NCBI GenBank assembly: GCA_002105175.1
Contig: MCGE01000024.1
Coordinates: forward strand, 1 to 64,000
DNA: 64,000 bases
DNA from: Absidia repens
Lineage: Eukaryota > Mucoromycota > Mucoromycetes > Mucorales > Cunninghamellaceae
Reading direction: 5' to 3'
The position numbers and the translations under genes are program-made. Shown here piece by piece: positions 1-11,501 of the stretch; the stretch's first letter is position 1, and each line of letters begins with the position of its first letter. The notes below the pieces were generated by a model. It did not search any database. It worked only from the letters and a program-made list of their open reading frames with translations, and was not told the origin of the DNA.

Positions 1-1938
1 TAGCTTACCTAAAGTCGGAGAGGTGACCGGATGTCGCATTTCTGGAGGGGAGCCCAAGACTTTATCATAAAGAGGATGTTTTGATTGCCTTGAAGTCGAC
101 AGTGCCGATGGGGAAGAGGAGGAGCATGCTTGGGGCGAAGAGACCATCGAAGAAGAAGAATCGAGATGATGTTGTGATGCATTTGGCGAATAAAGGGCTT
201 CGGACCATCCAGGAGATGGGACATCACCACCCATGGGTTGGTTGTGCTGTTGTTGTTGTGGAGGAGGTGATGATATAGATGAAGGAGGTGGAGGAGTCCA
301 ACGGCGATCGGGACCACCAGGCGGGATTTCGGGTAAGTTCTTCAACCGGCGCCATCGGTTGGTTGTGTCCAAATCATATCGTGAGCTAAGGAACCAATAT
401 TCACTATGGAAGGACGGAGGCAATTCCCAACTTTGACTCAGCGTCGGATCACCACCATGATACACAGCACCATTCAATAACATACTGAAACACCGATCGT
501 AATCCATCTGGTCGCGGAAGATAATCATCCGATCACGCATCTGAGGTGCAGGAATCAAGTCGATACGAGGATCATGAGCAATGGCCAGTTGTAGTAATGT
601 TGGCTGGAGTCGCACAGACGGCAGGTGGCCACCAGAAATCGTCGAAAGCGTCGATTGTACACGCAATTGTAGCCGAATCCGTTGAATCGCTGAGGTGCTA
701 GAAGTCGCTGCCATGGTCGTATCCTTTCCATCATCATCATCGTCGTCGTCTTCATCTTCGGCATCATCCATGGTCCATCTTGCTACGTCCTCGTGTTCAA
801 ATACAGGTACGGTTGCGGCTGCGGTTGCTGCTGATGTTGTCGACATGGCGGATGGTGTAGATGCTCTGTCGTTCTGTCCCAGTGAATGTTGCTGTTGGCT
901 CGTCGCATCATCGTCTTCGTCCCCTTCCTCTTCCTCTTCTTTTGTCATTGTATGATCCATTTCATCAGATAGCGGTATCAAAGGAGGGGGTGAGGTCATG
1001 CCATCTGAAGATAAATTGTTGCTGCTGCCATGCATAGAAGAGAGTTGGTCAAGGTAAGGAGTTGGTAATGATGATGATAACGATGGTGGTGGTGGTGTAG
1101 CCTCTTCTTTCCCGCTATTACTGCTCGATCTGTTGTTGTTTTTGTTTTTCTTGGTAGAGTGATCCGAGGTTGACAAGTTGGCAAAATGGGCGGTGAGGTT
1201 TGGTTTGAGATTAACGTTGTTTCGAGTATAGGCATTCACATAGGCTTCAATTGCATGAGGATGAGTTTTTCCAATTTCTACCAGAGCTTCTTCAGCAAGA
1301 TAGGGGGTGTGAGGAGGCAGGTCGATATTGTGGTGCATGCACATAAACTGTAGAGTCAACATCACCCCTTTGAGGTACCAATTTTCGGTTTTGAATACTT
1401 CCAGTCGGTTCTTGGTTTTCTTGAGTTCCTTGGCTGTCGAGTTCCGTTGATCCCGAAGTGTGCGAATGGTGCTTTCCAAATCACGCAAATGACGTTCCTT
1501 CCTTTCTCTGAATGCCCTTTGTGCTGCACGGTTTTGAGCCTTTCGAAGTGCTGGTGATGCTGGATTCGGTTTCCTCCCAGGCTTTTTGCGGATTTTGATG
1601 GGATTGCCGTTGAGATCAAACCCAGGAGGCGGGAGAGATGGAGCGTTGGATGGTATGGCAGATGGTTGCTGATAATTCATCATGTTGGGAACATACATAG
1701 ATTGTTGTGGTATCGACATGACAGGTTGTCCATAACTACCGTCGGTAAACGAAGTCGGCCATTGAGAAGGATTGAAAGCTTGGTGATGCTGTTGTTGCTG
1801 TTGTTGCTGCTGCTGCTGTTGTTGTTGTTGCTGCTGCTGCTGCTGTTGTTGTTGTTCAAGATAGAATAGCTGTTGTTGCTGATGACTGTCATCCTGCTCT
1901 TGTATGTAATTGTCAATATTTGACAAGTACGACTCCAT
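1..1938 (-). CDS. bZIP transcription factor with C-terminal DUF3425-like domain (partial, runs off left edge)
   Basis: Open from ATG at 1938 down to the window edge without a stop (about 643 codons). An AGGTAAG donor at 9-4 suggests the first exon ends at base 9, so the 3' exons lie outside. A polyglutamine stretch lies near residues 28-50. The basic region (about residues 115-135) carries RKAQNRAAQRAFRERK, the fungal AP-1/PAP1-type N-x-x-A-A-Q-x-A-F-R signature, followed by a leucine-zipper helix ending in WYLKG. Around residues 440-510 is LQLAIAHDPRIDLIP, then MRDRMIIF and a WELPPSFHSEYWFL block, matching the DUF3425 domain of fungal bZIPs. The middle is disordered (S/T/P, acidic and Q tracts). 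It should be a nuclear DNA-binding regulator; targets unknown. It is a paralogue of the gene at 3539-5799, which points the other way. bZIP call firm; 3' structure unknown. Confidence 0.88.
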   Translation of the reverse strand, partial: MESYLSNIDNYIQEQDDSHQQQQLFYLEQQQQQQQQQQQQQQQQQQQQQQHHQAFNPSQWPTSFTDGSYGQPVMSIPQQSMYVPNMMNYQQPSAIPSNAPSLPPPGFDLNGNPIKIRKKPGRKPNPASPALRKAQNRAAQRAFRERKERHLRDLESTIRTLRDQRNSTAKELKKTKNRLEVFKTENWYLKGVMLTLQFMCMHHNIDLPPHTPYLAEEALVEIGKTHPHAIEAYVNAYTRNNVNLKPNLTAHFANLSTSDHSTKKNKNNNRSSSNSGKEEATPPPPSLSSSLPTPYLDQLSSMHGSSNNLSSDGMTSPPPLIPLSDEMDHTMTKEEEEEGDEDDDATSQQQHSLGQNDRASTPSAMSTTSAATAAATVPVFEHEDVARWTMDDAEDEDDDDDDDGKDTTMAATSSTSAIQRIRLQLRVQSTLSTISGGHLPSVRLQPTLLQLAIAHDPRIDLIPAPQMRDRMIIFRDQMDYDRCFSMLLNGAVYHGGDPTLSQSWELPPSFHSEYWFLSSRYDLDTTNRWRRLKNLPEIPPGGPDRRWTPPPPSSISSPPPQQQQHNQPMGGDVPSPGWSEALYSPNASQHHLDSSSSMVSSPQACSSSSPSALSTSRQSKHPLYDKVLGSPPEMRHPVTSPTLGKL

Positions 1939-2302
1939 TGTATAAAAGAGTGAAATTTATGTATGGAAGAAGAAAGAAGAGGGAGAAAAAACGAATGTGA
2001 GAAAATTTTAAAAAGGGAAGAGGCAATCAGAAAAAAAGGCGGCGAATGAAAAGCAATCGACACTGTTCCAAAGAAAGAGAAATGAGCGGAAAACCAATAG
2101 AATTACCATATGATGATGATTGTAATAATCCACAAAGCGGCAACACAAAGAAATGCAGGATCAATAAAATATAGTTTTTTTTTTTTTTTTGAGTTTTCAC
2201 ACGTTTTTATGAAGTATTTTTATAACAAATAAAGAGAAATAGAGTAGTTTATTAAAAAAAAAAAAGAAATAGAATATGACTTGATAATTAGTCGAGTTAT
2301 TT
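1939..2302. other. Intergenic: upstream region of the left bZIP gene and 3' flank of the small secreted-protein gene
   Basis: AT-rich, with T14 at about 2177 and A11 near 2254. It holds the promoter of the minus-strand bZIP gene and the downstream flank of the minus-strand gene ending at 2303. No ORF or RNA gene is supported. Confidence 0.5.
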
Positions 2303-3053
2303 TTAAACATGGACCCAGGTACCAACGATTGCTACCATCATCATGCCCATGACTGTCATCATTTCATTCAAAGCGAGAAGGCGAGTTGTTGCACCAGAGT
2401 TAGATGAGCTCATATTCTTATTGTTGTTATTAACATTGGTTTCGCTGGCTTTGTAAGGACTTCCGCTACTACCCATCATACCAGTAGGAGCTATTGGTAA
2501 CGAAATCCCATTAGATTGGTAATGTTTCAATTTCACTTTTATGTGTATTGCACTTACATGGTGCACCCGAGGAATGAGTGGCTTTGCCTGGACTCGATGT
2601 ACCGGAAGCAATTGTACTTCCACTTTCGCCAGCTTCGTTTTTCCCGTCGCTATTACTTGGTCTGGCAGGTATATCTTGTTTGTGGAACATATCACCGGAA
2701 GGCCTAACAGAGAGCAAGTGAAAAAAAAAAATGTCAACTCCGCCCGAGATACTTAATTTTTATTATTATTATTATTATTTCAGTACCATTTATCGTCAAT
2801 GCAGTCTTCGTATGACGTTTCACCTTTACTTGAAGTGATACATGAGTTGGCTTCAGTCACTGTGTGAGTATGATATCGAAATTAATAACTTTAGTGAGTG
2901 AGAACCAAGTGTGCTAATCCTTTGAACATGTTTTACTTTACCACACTGTTGGACACATTCTTGATCTTGAGGCTCACAATCACAAATAGCAGAGCATGTT
3001 AAGGCCAAAGACAAAACAAGGATACAGGCACTAGTAGCAAACAAGAATTTCAT
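2303..3053 (-). CDS. Small secreted Cys-containing protein, probable GPI-anchored surface protein (4 exons)
   Basis: Exons 3053-2942, 2859-2787, 2703-2558 and 2490-2303 join in frame to 172 aa. The N-terminus MKFLFATSACILVLSLALTC is a clear signal peptide. It is followed by a C-x-C-x6-C-x3-C motif (CDCEPQDQECVQQC), a second half-motif with fewer cysteines, a Ser/Gly/Asn-rich stretch, and a C-terminal hydrophobic segment (MMTVMGMMMVAIVGTW), which suggests a GPI-anchor signal. The gene at 11502-12225 has the same order: signal, identical first Cys spacing, a phase-1 intron right after the fourth Cys, then a C...W-P segment. They are paralogues. Intron 2 uses a GTACTG donor, chosen because it restores the conserved W-P. 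Likely cell-surface; function unknown. No known domain recognised. Confidence 0.72.
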
Positions 3054-3538
3054 ATTGATTAAAGGTTGATTTGTATTATTTAGAATAAAGAATATAAAAA
3101 TAACGCGTCTCAAATACTTTCTTTTATACACGTTTGATAGACGGTATGAACTGTAGTAATGGTTCTCCTTTCATTCTTATCATTTTTCATTTTTCATTTG
3201 ATGTAAAATGAAGTGATTTGACTAAATAAGGAAGCTAAGGCTTTCTGTCGCGAGAGGGTCACATGCTTGGCTAAAGGGAGGGGGGAGGGAAGGTAAGCTA
3301 TAAATAAATTGTCAAGCCAATGAAAAGGCTATAATTTTTCATCCTCCGGTTCTATTTTTTTTTTTTTTTTTTTCGCTATTCACTATGACAAAAAAAGCTG
3401 GGGTTTTGGTATTTTTCCCCTTTCCCCTTTCCAATACCCCTCTGACTTGCTTTGATATCAATTTTATTACATAGACTTATTTGACCCTGTTGATTATACT
3501 ACCACTATCTCCTTTTTTTATTCTTAATTTTGAATCTA
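3054..3538. promoter_or_regulatory. Divergent promoter region between secreted-protein gene (-) and bZIP gene (+)
   Basis: 485 bp shared by two divergent genes. It contains T-rich tracts (T18 near 3356), pyrimidine-rich blocks such as TTTTTCCCCTTTCCCCTTTC near 3411, and CTCCTTTTTTTATTC just before the bZIP ATG. These resemble fungal pyrimidine-rich start regions. No specific operator is claimed. Confidence 0.4.
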
Positions 3539-5799
3539 ATGTCAGAAATCAACTTCGAATATTTTGATCCTGAAGTGGAACTTTGTACCTTTGACGACCA
3601 AGGACGACCTATTCGACCAAGAAAAAAACCAGGTAAAATCCATGACAACAAATGGCAAAGAAATGTCACTCATTTCTTTACACATATATTTAGGACGAAA
3701 ACCGAATCCACCTTCACCCGCACAACGAAAAGCTCAGAATCGGGCGGCGCAACGAGCATTTCGTGAACGCAAACGAAGAGAAATGCGTGATACCGAAACG
3801 AATATCAAGAAATGTCTCCAGCAACGTGATCAAGCTTTACGGAAAGTGAACTCTCTTCAACGCACAGTCAAGCAACTACGATATGAAAACAACTACCTCA
3901 AAGGTAATCCCGCTTCTTTTTTTTGGGGGGGGGAAAGAAGGTGAGGGTATGGTGTGATTACTAATTAATTGTATCTATCCTTTGTTTTTATATGTAGGAA
4001 GCCTACTCACCTTGAAATTGGCTTGCTTCTCTCACGGCATCAACGTTCCCAAATTTTGGAATACTGGTGCTACAGACGATGTTGGTGCAGATATACTTAG
4101 CTCATCGAAAACTGAAGGGATCCCGCAGTGTTTAGAATTTTTCTTGGACAACAAAATGCACATTATCAGCAAGTCACCTGAATTCATACCAACAAATGAT
4201 ACTACAAGTACACAATCACAGCCATCGACGTCAACTTCAACACCAGCACCAGCATCATCAACCACCGGGTTCACTGCGGCAGCATCATCGGCTTCGTCGT
4301 ATCCCACGTCTGATACTAGCTCGGGGATGTATGGATACCAGTCTACAGATCCTAGTTTTCTCTTGGCACCCAATTTACCTTCTCAAACGAACACCTACCC
4401 AGCCTCGCAAGCCATGAATGATCAATCATACCAACAACAACAAGCACTCGCTTTATTATCTGATCCTCAATTCTTGTCAAGACTGGGTCCCTCCATGTAT
4501 TCCCCTGCATTGATGCCGGATTTCGCAACTTCAAACTTGCCTACAACACAACAATATCAACCCCAACAGCAATCTCATCCACCGCAACTCTCATCAACCA
4601 CTACTACTACAACTACTAACACCAACGATATATTGGCATTACTGGATTCATCACCGAAAGTATCTACCAATTATTGGCCACCAGCGACACCTTCACCTAT
4701 TACGACTCATTCATACTTGACCCCACAAAATCATATTCCAACAACAACAACGTCCTCGTCACCATCGTCATCGTCCATTCCTGGCTCAGCCTCATCGTCG
4801 TCATCCACTTCATCCACAACATTTGTATCTGACCCTACGAAACGCATATATCCAGCCATGGCTGCCAACGATGCCATCAATTATTTACGCTTGAAAAATC
4901 GAGGACGGCCCTTTGCACGATCTGTTTTTACACCAAGTAAGTGGATGAAAAAAAAAAGAGAGGTATGGGATACAGCTGCTCACTCTACTTTTTTTTTTTT
5001 TTGCAATAGCTGATCTTCAACTTGCTATTCCTCATGATGCTCGTATTGATTCTGTGCCAGGTCCATTGATGCGTGATCATATGATTCTCTTCCAAGGGTT
5101 TTATGATGCCAATGCTTTATTTTCCTTCTTGATCAAACAATCGGTATTTTTAGGCGGTGAGCTAGGGAATCCCGATTGCTGGTTTGTGCCTCCTAGCTTT
5201 TTTCAAACCTATTGGTTCTTGATGCCAAACCATCGACGTAAGTCCCCCCCTACCCCCTCCCAAAAAAAAAAGAGGACGGGGAGAGTGGCTGCTTCACTGA
5301 TGATACTTTTCTTTTTTGTTAGCTCGACGAATAGATAATGCGATCGAAATGGCGGTAGCTCAAGGCAGGACTTTATCAAGGATGATGTTTCAACGGAAAA
5401 AAATGTACCTTCAACGAGAAAAGTTTGCCGACTACTTCCCTCCCATCCGATTAATCCGCAACAACCACAACCACAACAAGGACGATGATGGTGATGATGA
5501 TGATGATGATGATGCGATGGATAAGAACGGCAACGATGATGAAGGCGAAGACGGTAAATCTATGCATTCATCAGAACGGTGTGATTTATCAGAGGGGGAT
5601 CCGTGGGACACAACTTTGACCGACGATGGTGGCCGTTCTCACCGTGATGATGTCCCTTATGGTTAGTATGATTTGATAATTAAATTTTTTATTATTATTG
5701 GTATGTATTACTCATTCTTTTCTTTTTTACATAGATATGGTGATGAATATGATGGACACGCTATCCAATTTGACACCACCCAATGAATTTACCCTTTAG
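3539..5799 (+). CDS. bZIP transcription factor with DUF3425-like domain (6 exons)
   Basis: Exons 3539-3632, 3694-3903, 3998-4936, 5010-5237, 5323-5661 and 5735-5799 join in frame to 624 aa; all introns are GT-AG in phase 1. The basic region, split by intron 1, reads GRKPNPPSPAQRKAQNRAAQ then RAFRERKRRE, followed by a coiled-coil zipper ending NNYLKG. A long S/T/P/Q-rich middle follows. Exons 4-5 encode LQLAIPHDARIDSVPGPLMR, DHMILF and a WFVPPSFFQTYWFL block, the DUF3425 region. A D/N-rich acidic tract and a C-terminus ending EFTL close the protein. The bZIP and DUF3425 segments align collinearly with the divergent gene at 1-1938, so the two arose by duplication and inversion. Nuclear regulator; targets unknown. 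Start: first ATG; an upstream TTG in frame is ignored. An AATAAA lies near 6013. Confidence 0.88.
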
Positions 5800-6439
5800 T
5801 AGAAAATAGTACCATTATAATATCGTTCTCCTCCCTTTATTATTATTCTTCTTCTTAGTCCCTTTATCATTATTATCATTATTATTATTATATTATTATT
5901 ATTATCATTGTACTTTTATATATCTCACTACGTTGTCTCCCCTTTCTTTTTTTTTCATACAAATATATTTTGGACGATGACTGCCTCTGTATTATCAATT
6001 TTTACGAAAATCAATAAAATGATGTTTGTGTATTTGTTACTGAAAAGAACATTGTACCTGTGTGTAATGTGTATATGCGTGTATGTGTGTATGTGTGTGT
6101 ACGACAAGAGGGTAGACATGAAGGGTTGATATATTACCATATACGTCGAACGCATTATGACAACTTTGCTCCTTGATCGTGATTATTTTGCCTCCCTGTT
6201 TTTTTAAGTAATATAGCGACACTATTTTTTATCATTGATAATGATTTACGGAACCGCTCTCGGCAAGGTAGTAAATAATCCAAATCAATTGATTTCTCCC
6301 TTTTCGTATCTTTATACAATGTCATTGTAAAAAAAAAAACTGGAGGCGACAAGAAAGGAGAGGGGTGTTGATGGTTTCATCGTCGTTCACCGCGCTATCT
6401 TTGGAAATATGTAGGAGGGAGATGGATGAATTGGATCAC

Positions 6440-6474
<35 letters not shown>

Positions 6475-7062
6475 GTAAGGTGTAAATAAGAAATTTGAAT
6501 GCAACTCATACTTATTGACAGGAACAATAATATGGTCATTTTTGCATTATGTTATATAATATATATATATATATATAAAGGGAGGACAAAAACTATGTAT
6601 AAAGTAAAAACAAGGCCTTTATTAAGATATAATATAAAGATTCAAAAAGATGCTATATAAACTATGATGATAAGGAATAATAATATTTGATAATAATGAT
6701 AAGAGTACTAGACAATGACAATGTAAATTAGCCGGGATAAAGTGATATATAAAAAAAAAATGTAGGTACATGAGTGGCAGGCATATCATAAAAGAATGAC
6801 CCATTAAAAAATAAAATAAAAAAAGTTGCATATATGAAGTTCATGTGGATGATCAGTATAGGTGAAGAGGGCGGGAAAAAAAATCAATGGCTGGACTGGA
6901 AGGCATAAGCTAAAGGATGATGTTAAAAAATACAACCCATTGTATATATATAAAGAGATAATGTATATAATAATAATAATAATAATAATAATGAATAAAA
7001 AGGGACAGGAAAGGGGGAGGGGGGGGGAAGGTCAGGGCGGTAGGGTGTGTTTAACATCAAAG
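5800..7062. other. Intergenic between convergent genes; simple repeats
   Basis: The 3' flanks of the bZIP gene (+) and the GATA-like gene (-) meet here. Contents: (ATT)n-type runs at 5840-5908, TG-rich repeats at 6058-6105, A31 at 6441-6471, (AT)n at about 6552-6577, and (AAT)n at 6968-6992. No gene or RNA is supported. Confidence 0.5.
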
Positions 7063-8772
7063 CTAAATACAATCAAACAAACCATGGGCATAATCTGTAC
7101 CCGAGGTAAACGCCAATGGTAAAGAAGGAAGAGAGGTCACCAAGTGTTTGTCGTTGATCATTGCAGACGAGGTGGGAAGACAATCATGCGATGTCAAGAA
7201 AGAAGGATGGACAGTGGAAGAGGGTGGTGTGCTTGGTAAAGAAATACTGCTTGGACTATTGCATCGGCTACCACTACCGCTACCGCTTTCGCTTTCACTG
7301 CTGATTGAGGTGTTTCTAGGATGATAAAGATGAGGCCGACATCCAGAAGGTGCCCATGAGGTCGCTGATGTGTCCATAGTGGCAACGTTGTTGCTGTCAT
7401 AATATTGGCCATATGTTGGTACTGCTTTGTGTGAGATAGTAGAGGGTTTTTTCCAAAACTGTTGATCGCTGTTGACATCCTGCTTCTGTTGCTGTTGCTG
7501 CCGATCGCGATCGTGTTGCTGATGATCCCAAGCCCATGTCGCCCAGCTAACCAAAGATCGTACATCCACTTTTCGTTTTGCTGCCTTGACAAATAATTCA
7601 GGAGGTCGTACTTTGTCATGTCGAAGATAATAGCTTTTGCACGTTTCACACCAATGTCCTTGGCCGCAAAGATTTCGGTACCATTGATGAGTTTCTTGGA
7701 CTCCACAGTTCGCGCAGTATTTCCTGGGTGCCGGTTTCACAAATGATTTGATCGTCGTTGTCGTCGTCGTCGGCGTTGTCCTTGATGATAATGATCCTGT
7801 CGCCGCCACTGCATTCACATTTCTACTACCATCCATACGAGTATCATAGGATTGTTGATGAGCTGAGCCTGATTGGTTGGTCACGATAAGTCGTAAAGGT
7901 CGAGATTCGCCGTGCTTCAAGTGATATCGGTAACAAGCAACACACAGTTTTCGTCGCGATGCTGTTTTGGTGTTGCAATTGCTGCACATGGGTTTTGATT
8001 TGAGAGGACGAGCGGCATGAAGATGGGAAATCAATGGAGAGTAAAATGAAGGAGGAATAATATCGCCAAGAGAAGAAGTAGCGGGAGAAGGAGAAAAACA
8101 ATTCAAGCCGACATGATCAAATAAAAAATTGGCCAAGGCCACCGCATCCCAGAGTTGACGGATATTGAAATTGTGAAGGGAAAATCGAAAAAGCGAGTTG
8201 AGAACATAATTCAAGCGGTAAATGTGATCTTCTTTTGCCATCGATGCATCTTCCAAAAAGCGGACATCCGTACGGCCAGGCGACGTATCATATTGCGTAT
8301 ATCGGAATAAATGGAAGAGCCAGGTGGGGAAAAAAAGAAAGTCAGGTGCGACCAATTGACTTTTGCTGTTGGCAGCACGGAAGAAAACTGCTAGTAGACG
8401 CATTTGTTGACCCAGTTCTTGAGATTGGATAGGTCTCGAGACTTTCCCTGTCCCAATGTGGCACCGGAACGATCCATTCATATGTCGTCCGATCACCTTG
8501 ATGTGGATCGGTGTATCCTTGATAAATTGCTGATCATTTGGGTGACGAATTGAAGAAGATAAGGTAGTATCACATTCATTGTTGCTGTTGTTGTCAAGAG
8601 GTGATAGGATAGCATCCGTCAACGTATTTCGCTCACAAGTAGTTTTCAATCGGAATCCGCTTTGACATAATAATTGCTCCCAAACTGACATAAGATCATC
8701 ATCATGGATTGCTGTTGTCTTTTTTACTGGAAGACTGTTTGGACAAGGTGATAATAAATCAGTGATGTTCAT
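7063..8772 (-). CDS. GATA-type zinc-finger-like protein with two divergent fingers (intronless)
   Basis: A single uninterrupted ORF of 569 aa. Near residues 261-290 is a compact Cys4 motif, CSNCNTKTASRRKLCVAC (C-x2-C-x10-C-x2-C), followed by YRYHLKHGESRP. Near residues 350-387 is a fuller one, CANCGVQETHQWYRNLC then WCETCKSYYLRHDKVRP. The C-x-N-C start, W-Y-R, C-x2-C and trailing H-x3-RP are those of GATA zinc fingers, with changes in the central loop. The N-terminal 200 residues look folded (many aromatics, FFPTWLFHLFRYTQYD) but match no domain I recognise. The C-terminus is Q-, S- and P-rich. Expected: a nuclear DNA-binding or chromatin protein. Being intronless is unusual beside its neighbours. 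The finger type is fairly secure; the exact GATA subfamily is not. Confidence 0.75.
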   Translation of the reverse strand: MNITDLLSPCPNSLPVKKTTAIHDDDLMSVWEQLLCQSGFRLKTTCERNTLTDAILSPLDNNSNNECDTTLSSSIRHPNDQQFIKDTPIHIKVIGRHMNGSFRCHIGTGKVSRPIQSQELGQQMRLLAVFFRAANSKSQLVAPDFLFFPTWLFHLFRYTQYDTSPGRTDVRFLEDASMAKEDHIYRLNYVLNSLFRFSLHNFNIRQLWDAVALANFLFDHVGLNCFSPSPATSSLGDIIPPSFYSPLISHLHAARPLKSKPMCSNCNTKTASRRKLCVACYRYHLKHGESRPLRLIVTNQSGSAHQQSYDTRMDGSRNVNAVAATGSLSSRTTPTTTTTTIKSFVKPAPRKYCANCGVQETHQWYRNLCGQGHWCETCKSYYLRHDKVRPPELFVKAAKRKVDVRSLVSWATWAWDHQQHDRDRQQQQQKQDVNSDQQFWKKPSTISHKAVPTYGQYYDSNNVATMDTSATSWAPSGCRPHLYHPRNTSISSESESGSGSGSRCNSPSSISLPSTPPSSTVHPSFLTSHDCLPTSSAMINDKHLVTSLPSLPLAFTSGTDYAHGLFDCI

Positions 8773-11501
8773 ATAGTTAAATCAAAATAATAATAGATAA
8801 GAATAAAATAGAGATAGGAAAGAAGAGTAGAAAATCTGTTGGCTGCTTTATATAATAGGGCGAAAACGTTGAAACCCCGCTTTCAATATTAAAGCGGTAG
8901 CGAATGTAAATGTCCCTTGAACTCCCTAGAAGTCAATCGTAATGTTTTGTTTAGTCTTTTTTTTTTTTTTTTTTTTTTCTGTTTGCCGGACCATGGTTTA
9001 GTGAATCTGATCTTTTTTTAGTTTTTTATTTTTTTCAGATAATCAGGGATCCTCCTTCCAATGAAAAAATAGATCACTCTTTTATTTGATCACTTGGCCC
9101 ATGTAACCATAGTATTGGGATGATGACGGGGAGAAGAAGGTCCCTTGTCCATTAAATAAGCCCTTGGGATCAAGTTGCGTAGTAATTTGTGTTGAATGAT
9201 TGGTTGAATTGACTGAAAGAATAACAGCGTTCCATCCCATTCTCCTTGTTCACTTTATCCGCTCTCCTCATCCTTTTTTTTTTATACTATTAGGTAAATT
9301 TCAGATCAAATACAGACAATTAAAATACTCATTAGTTACTTTATTTGGTAGGTAAAACATCTTTCTTGGCTAGATGTGTTGCCTGTGTTTTGGAAAAAAA
9401 AAAAGGAGCCGCAAGACAAAACGATAAATCTAACCAGGGGGATCAACATCATGATATTTCATTGTTGTTTACGTTTGCAGAAGTGGACCTTCTTTTTTCT
9501 TTTTGGGTGGAATTTTTAACCTATTGGTATTTTCTTGATGCTTTATTGAAACATCCTGATGCAATCTCGTGTTGACACCACGAGATCGGCTCACCTATTT
9601 TTCGGGAGGAGGGATACTGCGAATGATTATATTTTTTTTTTATCATAATTCATTCGTCGGGTCATTATTTGTACATTATTAAGAAGAGTCCTATACAATT
9701 TAGTTGACATTCAGTGTTTTCTTATTTTGGGTGAGTAAAAAAAAGGGGGACAAATTAACTTTTCGAGCGAGCGAAAGCGAAAGCGGAATTGGAAATCAAT
9801 TTCATGCAAACGGGAAATCCAGGCCAATCATTTAATCCCGCTTCTCGTTCAACATCACGATATGGCTGGTCTCGAGAAAAAAAAAAAGCCACAACACAAG
9901 ACATTACATTGATTTGCTTATCAATTTGGTCATGTTAGAAAAGTAGTTATATCATTGTGTCGATAAAATATTATGACCATAACGTATTGTATATACAGAA
10001 GAGCAAGTATATTAGACAACGTGGTCAACAAGAAATGAAAAATTTGCGGGGTGGCACTGCATACATAAAGGGTTGACTCCTTCTTTTTGACCTATCCAGA
10101 TGTAAATCCTCTCGCTTTCTCTACATAAAAAGATTAACAATGATGCAAACATTGACCACAAAGAAAAGAAAATGCGTAGGATCACAACTTTATTTGTTTA
10201 CCATAAAATTGCCGTGACCATTTTTTTTGTGGGGGCGGAGGGGCAAATACCTTTATTATTGACATTTTTTTTCTACTTTCTCAGTTTCATCCTTTAATAT
10301 GTACCTGAATCCATCCAGTTTTTCTCTTTTCAAATTTGGATCGCATCCCCTTGCGCATTTTGATACAGCAACGATGATTAAGAGTAAAAGGGGAAGATAA
10401 ACTATCACGGGTGGACACGTTGTATGCAGGGAGCTAGTTCACTAGTATCAGAAAAACTGAGGGAGAAAAAAATACCGATTACTCGTATAGCATGAATGAG
10501 AATGGTGCTTGTTTTTTATCGTCATCGATATTAAGAACCGACAGCGATCATCGGTGTTCCTGCTAGCGGAAAATAAAAAGTATGATTTTTTTTAGTTAAG
10601 GGGGTTTTGACGACATTTCAAAATAAATCTCGGTGTTTGGCCATTTCCGTTAATCAGATCAATTTTTTTTTTATAGCTTAACACCGAAAAAAATATATTT
10701 AGAAAGTGATATGGGACCCACAAGAAGGGATAATCACACACACTTACCATTAACGCCCCCAAAAAAAAGGTAATTTATACTCCGCTGGAAACCTTATCAA
10801 CTACGAGAAACAGTGCACATATCGAAAAGGATCACCGAAGGAATAGAAAGAAGGAAGACTTCGCAGTTTAAATTCCATGTGGTTTGTTCTTCTGAGAAAA
10901 ATTATTGAGAAAAAAACAAGAGGTTGTGTGAACCTCTTGGGGGTTTTTTTTTTGGTCAGATACTTGGTTGAATTTTATTCCTTCTTCACTTTCTTCGATA
11001 TTTTGGAACAAATGCTACTGGTTTGTGTTACCATGGCGTCAATAAAAATCAAACAAATAGTTTGTTAGCCTAGAATCCAAGTTGATCTAGTTTCTTCAAG
11101 TGTAACTTGTCTTTATAAACTGAACTTGACCGAACTTTTCTTGAAGAAGCAAAAAGGATGTAAAATAGGGGTACTCCATATCTATTCTAGGCTCAAATGT
11201 AATCCTCTTTTCATATTATTGTGCGAAAATTTCATTTTTCCGCATTTTATTATACTTCTTCATTATCCTTCATAAAGGTCGTATGACTTATTCTTTCACA
11301 TTTACCCATTTTATCGAGGAAAAACAACAACCACAGGAATCTGGTAAAATTGGCGCTAACGCAGGTAATTTTACGTTTTTGAACTCAAAAAAATAAAAAT
11401 AAAAACGCTATAAAATCCTTCCATTTTTTTCGTTCTACTACTTTCTTTTTCTTTTTTCTTTTAATTTTTTATCGCTCTATTCTTATTTTATTATTATTAT
11501 T
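8773..11501. other. Long intergenic region without supported genes
   Basis: 2.7 kb between a minus-strand and a plus-strand gene, so both promoters lie here. It is AT-rich with many A/T runs (T22 near 8958). Short ORFs at 9345-9575 and 10877-11068 have no ATG or no protein-like composition and were not accepted. Just before the gene at 11502 lies a pyrimidine-rich leader (TTCTACTACTTTCTTTTTCT near 11433). Confidence 0.5.
10917..10953. other. Perfect 9-bp hairpin followed by a T run
   Basis: CAAGAGGTT (10917-10925), loop GTGTG, AACCTCTTG (10931-10939), then GGGG and about 11 T. It looks like a terminator-type hairpin, but no transcript end can be assigned to it. It could be chance. Confidence 0.35.

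Noticed and set aside
1666..2063. Poly-Leu and poly-Ser/Asn ORFs at the start of the left bZIP gene
   Set aside because: Shadows of the CAA/CAG polyglutamine tract in the true minus-strand frame.
7194..7706. 170-codon minus-strand ORF within the GATA-like gene
   Set aside because: A different frame overlapping the zinc-finger frame; no domain, and the finger frame is longer and motif-bearing.
9345..9575. 76-codon ORF that begins like a P-loop (VGKTSF)
   Set aside because: Starts at TTG, has no further GTPase motifs and ends in low-complexity sequence.
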